This document shows positions 35,370 to 44,192 of a stretch of DNA of 64,000 nucleotides, piece by piece. The stretch covers positions 1 to 64,000 of the forward strand of contig JBAUMF010000008.1 of the NCBI GenBank assembly GCA_049578545.1, read 5' to 3'. Each line of letters starts with the position of its first letter. Position 1 is the stretch's first letter. The notes below the pieces were generated by a model. That model made no database searches, was not told the DNA's origin, and saw nothing but the letters and a program-made list of their open reading frames with translations. Position numbers and translations under genes: made by a program. The stretch is from DASQBT01 sp049578545. Its GTDB lineage: Bacteria; Pseudomonadota; Gammaproteobacteria; Burkholderiales; Thiobacillaceae.

Positions 35370-38300
35370 ATGGTCCAGATTCTTACCGTGCGCGGCGGAT
35401 CCGCCTTATCCGAGTTCCGCCTCGAAAAAATCCGTGATGAGGTTCGCAGGTCCGGCGTACCGTTAGGGTTCATCGTCTGCCGTTTTTGGCATTTTCTTGA
35501 GCTTGGCGAGGCGTTGACGGATAACGAATCGAATGTCTTATACCTGGTGCTGGGAGAGAGGACGCAGACCTCGGAACCGGATTCGCCGGGCAAGATGTTT
35601 CTTGTCGTTCCCCGTTTCGGAACGATCTCACCCTGGTCCTCCAAAGCGACGGATATCCTGCACAACTGTGGCCTGAGCAAGGTGGCCCGCGTGGAGCGAG
35701 GTATTGCCTATTATCTGGAAAATTCAGACGGATCTCGCCTTACTTCGGAGCAGCTAACCCTGCTATTGCCACGAATACACGATCGCATGACCGAGGAAGT
35801 GCTGCAATCGCCGGAGCAGGCCTACGGTCTCTTTAGCCATGTTGCCCCGCGGCCTCTGGAAACCGTTGATGTATTGGGGGCAGGGAAAAGCGCGCTCATG
35901 ATGGCGAACCGCGACTTAGGGCTGGCGCTGTCAGATGACGAGATCGATTACCTCGCCGACAATTTTTGCCGGCTTGGCCGCAATCCGACGGATGTGGAAC
36001 TGATGATGTTTGCCCAGGCGAACTCCGAGCATTGCCGCCACAAGATTTTCAATGCGAACTGGGTCATCGATGGGGCGGCTAAAGACAATACGCTGTTCGG
36101 CATGATACGCGATACGTACAATGCCTCGCCAAACGGCGTCCTGTCTGCTTATGCAGATAATTCGTCAGTGATCGAGGGTGCCCGGATTGGGCGCTTCTAT
36201 CCGGATAGAAGTGGGACGTATGGATTCAGCGATGAGCCCACCCACATCCTGATGAAGGTGGAAACCCATAATCATCCAACTGCCATCTCGCCCTTTCCGG
36301 GTGCGGCGACGGGCTCGGGCGGAGAGATCCGCGATGAGGGTGCTACCGGACGCGGTTCCAAACCCAAGGCCGGGTTGTGCGGGTTTTCCGTATCCAATCT
36401 CAACATACCGGGCTATGAACAGCCTTGGGAGAGGGATGAGGACGGGAAAGTCTATGGAAAGCCAGGGCGCATTGTTTCGGCGCTGCAGATCATGATCGAA
36501 GGACCAATCGGCGCAGCTGCGTTCAACAATGAATTCGGCCGGCCCAACCTCGCAGGCTATTTCCGCACCTTCGAGGAGAACCTGTGCGGCGAGATGCGGG
36601 GCTATCACAAACCTATCATGCTGGCGGGCGGCGTGGGCAATATCCGTGAGGACCATGTGCACAAACACATGCTGCCCGCGGGTGCGCTGCTGATACAGCT
36701 TGGCGGCCCCGGCATGCTGATCGGTCTGGGCGGTGGCGCAGCATCGAGCATGGCGACGGGCTCCAATGCGGAAAGTCTGGATTTCGATTCCGTGCAGCGG
36801 GGCAACCCTGAAATGCAGCGACGCGCACAGGAAGTGATTGACCGTTGCTGGCAGATGGGTGACAGCAATCCGATCCTCTCCATACATGATGTGGGTGCCG
36901 GCGGCTTGTCCAACGCGCTGCCCGAACTGGTGTATGGCGGAGGCAAGGGTGGGCGCTTTGAGCTGCGCGCTGTGCCCTCGGAAGAATCCGGCATGTCGCC
37001 AAGGGAAATCTGGTGCAACGAAGCGCAGGAACGATATGTGTTGGCGATTCCCGCAAACCGCATTGCCGAGTTTACCGCATTATGCGAGCGGGAACGTTGT
37101 CCTTTCGCGGTACTCGGGGAGGCCACCGCCGAGGGCACTTTGCAGGTGGTGGACGAGATATTCCAGAACTATGCAGTGGATGTGCCTCTGGACGTGATAC
37201 TGGGCAATCCGCCAAAAATGACCCGGAACGTGACGCACGTAAAGCGGGAACTGCCGGCGCTGAATCTGCATGGCATTACGCTTGAAGAAGCATCCCGCCG
37301 AGTGCTGTCTTTGCCGGGTGTGGCATCCAAAATGTTCTTGATTTCCATCGGCGACCGAAGTGTGGGCGGTATGACGGCACGTGATCAGTGCGTGGGGCCG
37401 TGGCAGATACCGGTGGCCGACTGCGCCATTACGTTAATGGGGTATCAGACTCAGCGGGGCGAAGTCATGGCCATTGGAGAGAGGGCGCCTGTGGCTCTGA
37501 TCGATGCGCCGGCATCTGGCTGCATGGCTATTGCCGAGGCCATCACCAATTTGGCAGCAGCCCGCATCAGAAGCCTTTCCGACGTAAGACTGTCAGCCAA
37601 CTGGATGGCCCCCGCGGGCCATCCAGGAGAAGACGCCGCTTTGTTTGACACAGTCGAAGCGGTGTCCGCGTATTGCCAGAAGCTTGGTATCAGTATCCCC
37701 GTTGGCAAGGATTCGATGAGCATGAAAACCGTGTGGGATGAAGAAGGAGAAAGCAAATCCGTTACTGCTCCGATTTCACTCGTGGTGTCAGCGTTTGCAC
37801 CCACACCTGATGCAATCAATCATTCGACGCCTCAGTTGCGTACCGACTGCGGCGATACCGATCTGATTCTGATCGATTTTGGTCGCGGCAGGGATCGCCT
37901 TGGTGCCTCGGCTTTGGTCCAGGTGTACAAACAGGTTGGAAACCATTGCCCGGATGCACCACAGGCTTCAAGTCTGAAGGCCTTCTTCGACGTTATGCAG
38001 AAGCTTCGCAGCGAGGACAAGATTCTGGCCTATCACGACCGCTCGGATGGCGGGCTGTTCGTTACCCTGTGCGAAATGGCGTTTGCAGGCCATTGTGGGC
38101 TGAAGGTAGAAATGGATGAGATGTGCCAGGATTTGATTCGGCACGTTGTTGAGGTGGAAGGCGAGCCGGAACCTGAGGTGGAGGGAATGACACCAGCTGA
38201 ACAGCAGGCCAGATTGCTGCGGGTAATGTTAAATGAGGAAACAGGAGCGGTCATCCAGGTTCGGCGTACTGATGCCCGTGCTGCCGTGGAAGCATTCATT

Positions 38301-39347
38301 GAAGCTGGACTGCGCAGTGAGATCCATGTCATCGGTGAAGTCACCAAAGATGATCGCATTCGGATAATGCGTCGAGACGATACCCTTTTCGACGCTTCGC
38401 GAGCGGAATTGCTGGAGGTGTGGACATCGCCAAGTTATGAAATTGCACGGCTGCGCGACAACCCGAATTGTGTTCGCCAGGAAGCCGAGAGGGTGAAAGA
38501 TAGTGCTGACCCTGGACTGCATTACCAACTGAGCTATGACGCACAAGAAAAGATCGCTGTACCCCATATCGCACGGGGCGCCAAGCCCAGGGTGGCGATT
38601 CTGCGCGAGCAGGGTGTGAACGGTCATGTGGAAATGGCTGCCGCTTTCGATTTGGCAGGATTTTCTGCCCATGACGTACATATGAGCGATGTAATTTCTG
38701 GACGGGTTGAATTAAAGAATTTCAAGGGGGTGGTTGCCTGTGGCGGATTTTCCTATGGTGATGTGCTGGGCGCCGGGGGGGGATGGGCGAAGTCTATCCT
38801 GTTCAATACTCGGGCGCGGGACGAGTTCGAGACCTTCTATCACCGCCATGACACCTTTGGCCTTGGTGTGTGCAATGGTTGCCAGATGATGAGCCAGTTG
38901 CATGAGCTTATTCCAGGGGCAGAAGCCTGGCCACAATTCCTGCGTAATGAATCGGAGCAGTTTGAGGCCCGCTTTGTGCAGGTGGAAGTAATGGATAGCC
39001 CGTCCATCTTCTTCTCGGGCATGGCAGGTTCGAGAATGCCCATAGCCGTAGCGCATGGCGAAGGTCGGGTTGTTTATCGGGATAAAGGCCATATCAGAAG
39101 CGCAAAGCCTGCACTGCGTTATGTGGACCATGCCGGGCGACCGACCGAAGTATATCCGCTCAACCCAAATGGGTCGCCTGATGGCAGTACAGGCTTTACC
39201 ACTGCGGATGGCCGTTTCACCATTCTCATGCCCCACCCCGAAAGAGTGTTCCGTGCAGCCCAACTTTCCTGGAAGCCAGCAGATTGGCGCGGACAGGATG
39301 GGCCCTGGATGCGCATATTCAGGAACGTGCGTGTTTGGTTGGGGTAA
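35370..39347 (+). CDS. purL: Phosphoribosylformylglycinamidine synthase (large PurL)
   Basis: Catalyses the fourth step of purine synthesis, converting FGAR and glutamine to FGAM. It is the fused 1325-aa type. An N-terminal PurS-like domain, a linker with ANSEHCRHKIFNA, two AIR-synthase-like halves (VETHNHPTAISPFPGAATG; VGKDSMSMKT) and a C-terminal class I glutaminase are seen in order. The glutaminase has nucleophile Cys in GVCNGCQMM and PHPERVFR. ATG 35370 (MVQILTVRGGSALS) is the family start. It is followed by ppc 59 bp later. Confidence 0.97.
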   Translation: MVQILTVRGGSALSEFRLEKIRDEVRRSGVPLGFIVCRFWHFLELGEALTDNESNVLYLVLGERTQTSEPDSPGKMFLVVPRFGTISPWSSKATDILHNCGLSKVARVERGIAYYLENSDGSRLTSEQLTLLLPRIHDRMTEEVLQSPEQAYGLFSHVAPRPLETVDVLGAGKSALMMANRDLGLALSDDEIDYLADNFCRLGRNPTDVELMMFAQANSEHCRHKIFNANWVIDGAAKDNTLFGMIRDTYNASPNGVLSAYADNSSVIEGARIGRFYPDRSGTYGFSDEPTHILMKVETHNHPTAISPFPGAATGSGGEIRDEGATGRGSKPKAGLCGFSVSNLNIPGYEQPWERDEDGKVYGKPGRIVSALQIMIEGPIGAAAFNNEFGRPNLAGYFRTFEENLCGEMRGYHKPIMLAGGVGNIREDHVHKHMLPAGALLIQLGGPGMLIGLGGGAASSMATGSNAESLDFDSVQRGNPEMQRRAQEVIDRCWQMGDSNPILSIHDVGAGGLSNALPELVYGGGKGGRFELRAVPSEESGMSPREIWCNEAQERYVLAIPANRIAEFTALCERERCPFAVLGEATAEGTLQVVDEIFQNYAVDVPLDVILGNPPKMTRNVTHVKRELPALNLHGITLEEASRRVLSLPGVASKMFLISIGDRSVGGMTARDQCVGPWQIPVADCAITLMGYQTQRGEVMAIGERAPVALIDAPASGCMAIAEAITNLAAARIRSLSDVRLSANWMAPAGHPGEDAALFDTVEAVSAYCQKLGISIPVGKDSMSMKTVWDEEGESKSVTAPISLVVSAFAPTPDAINHSTPQLRTDCGDTDLILIDFGRGRDRLGASALVQVYKQVGNHCPDAPQASSLKAFFDVMQKLRSEDKILAYHDRSDGGLFVTLCEMAFAGHCGLKVEMDEMCQDLIRHVVEVEGEPEPEVEGMTPAEQQARLLRVMLNEETGAVIQVRRTDARAAVEAFIEAGLRSEIHVIGEVTKDDRIRIMRRDDTLFDASRAELLEVWTSPSYEIARLRDNPNCVRQEAERVKDSADPGLHYQLSYDAQEKIAVPHIARGAKPRVAILREQGVNGHVEMAAAFDLAGFSAHDVHMSDVISGRVELKNFKGVVACGGFSYGDVLGAGGGWAKSILFNTRARDEFETFYHRHDTFGLGVCNGCQMMSQLHELIPGAEAWPQFLRNESEQFEARFVQVEVMDSPSIFFSGMAGSRMPIAVAHGEGRVVYRDKGHIRSAKPALRYVDHAGRPTEVYPLNPNGSPDGSTGFTTADGRFTILMPHPERVFRAAQLSWKPADWRGQDGPWMRIFRNVRVWLG

Positions 39348-39406
39348 AGAAGAATGAGAAGATTTGCGGCCTTTCAATACCTACTGCATTGCTGAAACGA
39401 CTAGTA

Positions 39407-42220
39407 ATGAGCACCCCCCTGCATCTGCTGACTGACGATGATTTGCGTGCACAAGTTCGCCTGCTGGGCGCCCTGCTGGGTGAAGTACTGAAGGAGATCG
39501 CAGGGCAGGAATTGTTTGAGACGGTGGAGGCCCTACGAGCAGGTTTTGTCGATCTGCATCAGAAGGACGACAAAACTCTTCGACTTAGGCTGATGGGACT
39601 GATCGAAGGGTTGCCGCCCGATCAACTGGAGCAGGTTATCCGTGCATTTTCCACTTATTTCAGCCTGGTCAATATTGCCGAAGAAAGCTTTGCCCATCGC
39701 AATCGCCGTCGTCAATTGGCGATGGGACGGGACCTCTGGGTTGGTTCGTTTGATCAAACCATGGCCAACCTGAAGGCACAGGGCGTAACTGCTGAAACGG
39801 TGCAGTCCCTGGCCAATCAGCTGCGCTATGCTCCTGTGTTTACCGCTCATCCCACCGAAGCGCGCCGTCGCGCGGTGATGGAGAGTCTGCGCCGGATCTT
39901 CGTGCTGTGTGATCGCCTGTATAACCCCATGCTTGGCAAGAATGAACAGGAAGAACTGACTGAAACCCTGTCGCGTGAAATTCGTGTCCTGTGGCGCACC
40001 GATGAACTGCGCAATGCCAAGCTGGAGGTACAGGATGAGGTCCGCAACGGGCTGTACTACGTCAGGGAAAGTCTATTTGCCGCTGTTCCACAGGCTTATC
40101 GCTACTTCACCAAGGCGATCCGGAAGCACTATGGTGTAAACGAAGCGGGTGAGCCTGTTATCAGCGTGCCCAGCTTCATCCGTTTTGGTTCCTGGATTGG
40201 TGGCGACCGCGATGGCAACCCGTTTGTGACCCCCGATGTGACACGCTGGGCCGTATACAAGCAGATGGAAACGGCGTTGATCGAATATTTGCGTCGGCTG
40301 GATGAATTGCGTCACATGCTGACCCATAGTCTTCAATGGTGCAAGCTGCCGGGTTTATTTGCTGCACGTCTTGCATGGGTGGAAACCCGCTTCGGGAAGA
40401 AGGTGTTTTCCGGCACCGCTGTGCAAAGCTTTGCGAAGGAGCCCTACCGGCGCTTTATCACGATCATGATATCCAGACTGAAGGAAAATCTGGAGCATGT
40501 TCAGGACAAACTTGCCGACGAGCGTGAAAAGACACTGGTCATGGCCTATCCGAATGCGCGTGATTTGCTGGAAGACTTGTACCTTATTCGATCTTCGTTG
40601 ATCAGCCACGGTGATCGCGTCGTGGCTGAGGCAGAACTGCAGGACTTGATTCGGTTGGTAGAAAGCTTTGGGTTTCACCTGCTGCAAATGGATATCCGAC
40701 AGGAGTCCACCATACATACACAGACTGTGAGCGAAATTCTGCGGCAGCTTAATCCCGATTCCAATTATCTTGCTGCAAATGAGCAGGAACGGATGACCGA
40801 ATTGTCGCGCTGGATTGCGCACGAGGGGACACTTTATGTCAGCGATCTCGTGTTGTCAGACAAGTCGCGTGAAACCATGGAAGTATTCCGGCAGGTCGCC
40901 AGGTTGATAGATGAGGTTGGGGCTGAAACCTTCGGTTCCTATGTGATCTCGATGACGCATACGGCCTCGCACGTTATGGAAGTCATGTTTCTTGGGCGGC
41001 TTGTAGGTCTGGCGGGAAGAAAAGGGAACTGGCACTGTAAGCTCTCTGTAGCACCGCTGTTTGAAACGGTGGATGACCTTCGGCACAGCGAAGCGGTATT
41101 GGAAATGCTGTTTTCCAATGAAGTCTATCGCTCCCTGCTCAAGGCTTTGGGTGACATGCAGGAAGTCATGCTGGGCTATTCCGATTCCTGCAAGGATGGA
41201 GGCATTCTGGCATCCAACTGGAACCTCTACCAGGCGCAGCTCAAAATCATTGCAATTGCCAGACGCCATGGCGTGGAGTGCCGCCTGTTCCACGGACGGG
41301 GTGGCACCGTAGGGCGGGGGGGTGGGCCGACTCACGAGGCAATCCTGTCACAGCCACCAGGTACAGTTTCTGGCCAGATCAAGTTTACCGAACAAGGTGA
41401 AATGTTGTACTACAAGTACAGCAATCCGGAAACTGCGACATATGAAATTGGGATGGGTGCAACAGGCCTGATCAAGGCGAGTTGCGGACTGCTCGGTGCA
41501 CCAAGGGACGTGGATCCTGAATTCTTGACCATGATGGCCGGGCTGGCCGATCTTGGTGAGAAAGCTTACCGTGAGCTGACTCAATTTACCGATGGCTTCC
41601 TCGATTATTTTTACGAGAGTACGCCGATCACAGAAATCGGCCTGCTGAATATTGGCTCGCGTCCATCACATCGAAAGAAGGCGGACCGCTCCATGGCTTC
41701 CGTTCGTGCCATCCCTTGGGTGTTCAGTTGGGCGCTGTCGCGACATACCCTTCCGGCCTGGTATGGAATTGGCTCGGCCATTTCTTCAATGGCGAGCGAT
41801 GCAAGAAAGTTCGACCTGCTTAAGCGCATGTATGTGGAATGGCCGTTTTTTCGCGCCTTGATGTCAAATGTGCAGATGGCGCTGAGCAAGGCCGATATTG
41901 AGATTGCTGGCGAGTATGCAGGCCTTTCCTCTGCTGAAAATGCCAGAGTGGTCTATCAGAAGATTGCCGATGAGTTCGACCATACAATCAAGGGTGTGCT
42001 ATCGGTTGCCGGGCTTTCCTATGCGCTGGAAGAGATTCCCGTTCTTGCTTTGTCGCTGTCTCGACGCAAGCCCTATTTGGATCCGCTCAACCATATTCAG
42101 GCACGTCTACTCAGTCGTTACCGTAATGAAAACCTGTCAGATCAGGATCGGGAAAAATGGCTGATTTCACTGAAGCGCTCAATCAACGCTATTGCCGCTG
42201 GGCTGCGAAGTACCGGCTGA
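39407..42220 (+). CDS. ppc: Phosphoenolpyruvate carboxylase
   Basis: Fixes bicarbonate onto PEP to make oxaloacetate. The 937-aa enzyme has the catalytic His segment VFTAHPTEARRRAV, GGDRDGNPFVTPDV, and FHGRGGTVGRGGGPTHEAIL with the catalytic loop. The C-terminus reads AAGLRSTG, where most PEPCs end in NTG, so the conserved Asn is a Ser here. ATG 39407 gives MSTPLHLLTDDDLRAQV; the open frame to the left overlaps purL and is not family sequence. It is read alone downstream of purL. Confidence 0.96.
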   Translation: MSTPLHLLTDDDLRAQVRLLGALLGEVLKEIAGQELFETVEALRAGFVDLHQKDDKTLRLRLMGLIEGLPPDQLEQVIRAFSTYFSLVNIAEESFAHRNRRRQLAMGRDLWVGSFDQTMANLKAQGVTAETVQSLANQLRYAPVFTAHPTEARRRAVMESLRRIFVLCDRLYNPMLGKNEQEELTETLSREIRVLWRTDELRNAKLEVQDEVRNGLYYVRESLFAAVPQAYRYFTKAIRKHYGVNEAGEPVISVPSFIRFGSWIGGDRDGNPFVTPDVTRWAVYKQMETALIEYLRRLDELRHMLTHSLQWCKLPGLFAARLAWVETRFGKKVFSGTAVQSFAKEPYRRFITIMISRLKENLEHVQDKLADEREKTLVMAYPNARDLLEDLYLIRSSLISHGDRVVAEAELQDLIRLVESFGFHLLQMDIRQESTIHTQTVSEILRQLNPDSNYLAANEQERMTELSRWIAHEGTLYVSDLVLSDKSRETMEVFRQVARLIDEVGAETFGSYVISMTHTASHVMEVMFLGRLVGLAGRKGNWHCKLSVAPLFETVDDLRHSEAVLEMLFSNEVYRSLLKALGDMQEVMLGYSDSCKDGGILASNWNLYQAQLKIIAIARRHGVECRLFHGRGGTVGRGGGPTHEAILSQPPGTVSGQIKFTEQGEMLYYKYSNPETATYEIGMGATGLIKASCGLLGAPRDVDPEFLTMMAGLADLGEKAYRELTQFTDGFLDYFYESTPITEIGLLNIGSRPSHRKKADRSMASVRAIPWVFSWALSRHTLPAWYGIGSAISSMASDARKFDLLKRMYVEWPFFRALMSNVQMALSKADIEIAGEYAGLSSAENARVVYQKIADEFDHTIKGVLSVAGLSYALEEIPVLALSLSRRKPYLDPLNHIQARLLSRYRNENLSDQDREKWLISLKRSINAIAAGLRSTG

Positions 42221-42356
42221 TGCTGTTTCTGGCGGGATTGATGCAATAATTCTTGGGACTGCTCATTTGAAACGATGGCGGTTTTGCTCTGTCTTCTGAC
42301 GGCGCCAACAAATACCTGAGATTGCTTAGTTGATTGAGCAAAGGAAGGACCTCTCA

Positions 42357-42932
42357 ATGACCAAAGTACCAAGCCTCGATGATTCACCACCTGTTCACAC
42401 AAGCAAGAAGCTGTGGCTTTCAGTAGCCCTGAATGTGCTGCTTGTATTGGCGCTGGGCGCCATGGGATTGTATGCATTCATGATCAAGGTTGATATGGAA
42501 GAACAGAAGGGTCTGTTGATCAGGAATGCATCTGATCGACAACAGCTGGAAACTTATCTGGCTCAGACAAGAAACGAACTTGCTGCAGCCCGGAATGAGG
42601 CTGAAGACCTGCGTGCCAGGCTTAATGCACAGGCATTGGGAGATCAGATCTCAGATGTTGCCAAGCCTGCGTTGCCTATTGAAGTTGGCTTCAGGAGATC
42701 ATTCTGGGGGCGCGGCCTGGTTGCCAAGTTCAGGAACAAATCAGACCATAGCCTGACCTTGATTCTTGCAATCAGGAATCCGACGTTATCGAAGTCCAAT
42801 CGATTCCAATTGAGGATTGGGCCTGAAGACACCGCAGAATTCAGCTATTCAGACGGTTGGGAGTTTTCGTCGGGCGACGAATTGGCTATCTATCACAACG
42901 ACTTCAAGGGCTTGAAAGTTGTAGTGCCTTAA
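42357..42932 (+). CDS. Membrane-anchored coiled-coil protein of unknown function
   Basis: A 191-aa protein I do not recognise. It has one N-terminal helix (about 25-47, SVALNVLLVLALGAMGLYAF), then a coiled coil rich in Glu/Arg/Ala (about 52-92, QTRNELAAARNEAEDLRARL) and a C-terminal beta-rich domain of about 90 residues (PIEVGFRRSFWGRGLVAKF ... EFSYSDGWEFSSGDELAIYH). The topology suggests a periplasmic coiled coil and beta domain. ATG 42357 has GGAAGG 8 nt upstream; an upstream TTG is less likely. It stands alone between ppc and the cbb3 locus. Confidence 0.7.
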   Translation: MTKVPSLDDSPPVHTSKKLWLSVALNVLLVLALGAMGLYAFMIKVDMEEQKGLLIRNASDRQQLETYLAQTRNELAAARNEAEDLRARLNAQALGDQISDVAKPALPIEVGFRRSFWGRGLVAKFRNKSDHSLTLILAIRNPTLSKSNRFQLRIGPEDTAEFSYSDGWEFSSGDELAIYHNDFKGLKVVVP

Positions 42933-43061
42933 GTTCGATATTGGACCTGTGTCCGTCCTCATGATGAGGGCAAGAAACTGGATGGCATTTGGGACATCTA
43001 CCCGATGCCGGTTATTCGACATAACTGGCGTCAGGCGTTCATCAAGCGATCGATAATCAAG

Positions 43062-43358
43062 TTATTGACAATCCTCGCACCCTTCGCGTTTTGGGCAGCC
43101 TTCAGGCCGGCTTGACGGGGGAAGTGGGCACCGATTGATTTCGTTGGCTGATCTCTGAAAGTAGCAGGTCAGTGCGGAAGAACCGATGCCCATCAGCCAG
43201 AACACAAAGAATCCAACAGAATATGCGCCTAGCCGACCATCGAACATAGGGCCTCCGCGATACATCAGCTCAGTCGGATCGAGCAGGGTGAAGAATATGA
43301 TATCCGCCATGCCGGCAATGATGAATGAAGGCCAAAACACGCTGATGCAACGCACCAT
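43062..43358 (-). CDS. Small two-helix membrane protein at the cbb3 locus, unknown function
   Basis: A 98-aa protein with two membrane helices, SVFWPSFIIAGMADIIFFTLL and SVGFFVFWLMGIGSSALTCYF (first helix about 6-26, second about 47-67), and a short hydrophilic tail with three cysteines (C-x4-GCEDC). GGGAG precedes ATG 43358 by 7 nt. It follows the 44-aa DUF3149 gene by 12 bp on the strand of the cco genes, and so is probably co-expressed with them. I know no function. Confidence 0.65.
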   Translation of the reverse strand: MVRCISVFWPSFIIAGMADIIFFTLLDPTELMYRGGPMFDGRLGAYSVGFFVFWLMGIGSSALTCYFQRSANEINRCPLPPSSRPEGCPKREGCEDCQ

Positions 43359-43370
43359 GGCGGCTCTCCC

Positions 43371-43505
43371 TCACTCGTCCTGACTGGTTGCACGCCGCAC
43401 GAACCAGACGATGAAGAACACGGCCATACCGACCATGAACAGGATGGTAAAAAGGCTCAGCAACCCAATATCACTGCCAAAAAGTTCTTTCATTACAATA
43501 TCCAT
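43371..43505 (-). CDS. DUF3149 small membrane protein (44 aa)
   Basis: A very short gene: MDIVMKELFGSDIGLLSLFT continuing through one membrane helix (ILFMVGMAVFFIVWF) to a basic and acidic tail RRATSQDE. The KELFGSDIGLLSL start is the DUF3149 signature. AAGGAGGG lies about 6 nt before ATG 43505, a very strong ribosome site. It lies 145 bp downstream of fixH on the same strand and 12 bp before the 98-aa membrane protein. Function unknown; the position at the end of the cco genes suggests an oxidase-related role, which is inference. Confidence 0.8.
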   Translation of the reverse strand: MDIVMKELFGSDIGLLSLFTILFMVGMAVFFIVWFVRRATSQDE

Positions 43506-43650
43506 GGCACCCTCCTTTATTGGTTGAAAGAATTGATCTTGTATTTTATTGTAACCATCAAAATCTTGCCCGACCAGTGATCCTCGCCAGAAGTCCTCAG
43601 ACCAGATGGGCAGTTAGCCCGTTAAACAGCACCTTAAGCAGTTGCAGATT

Positions 43651-44166
43651 CTATTCACTGCGTGGTAACAAGTTCGCGGGGTTCATTTTGAGCATTTCCC
43701 CTTCGACTGGATGCCACTGTCCCGCTATACGCCAGGCCCCATCCAGGGGTTCCAGAATTATGTCATAGCGCACATTGATAAGGCCCTGCACCTTCCCTTG
43801 ATAGTTGCCGACTTGGTTGCGGGTGAGGAGGATGGAACGATCAAAGCCCTCGCGTGTGGGATGAGCAAGGGTCAGCTTGAGTGAGTCGGGTACGGCTGGC
43901 AGATTTCCGGCAAGCTGCAGGCTGATCGATGAGCCTCTTAGCTGGGCTGCTGCACTGAGATTGTAGCGGTGGGCCGCTTCGTCCCGCTTGATGATTCTGT
44001 TTATTGCAAGACCATCCTTGTAATAGTCATCCGAGACAAGACCGTCATTGGTCTTGATAGCAGCCCACAAGAAGACTGAGCATACGATTATGGTGGTTAC
44101 AGGCATAATAGCCAGTAGCCATGGCCAGCGCTCTTTGTACCAGGGAACTTGCGATGTCACTTGCAT
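43651..44166 (-). CDS. FixH family protein
   Basis: FixH/CcoH helps assemble the cbb3 oxidase. The 171-aa protein has one N-terminal membrane helix (about 16-36) followed by the family block NDGLVSDDYYKDGLAINRII, and a periplasmic beta-sandwich. The ATG at 44166 has AAGGAG 7 nt upstream, and the gene follows ccoG by 26 bp on the same strand. Confidence 0.9.
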   Translation of the reverse strand: MQVTSQVPWYKERWPWLLAIMPVTTIIVCSVFLWAAIKTNDGLVSDDYYKDGLAINRIIKRDEAAHRYNLSAAAQLRGSSISLQLAGNLPAVPDSLKLTLAHPTREGFDRSILLTRNQVGNYQGKVQGLINVRYDIILEPLDGAWRIAGQWHPVEGEMLKMNPANLLPRSE

Positions 44167-44192
44167 GATTTCTCCTTTGCTTATTCAAGCAG

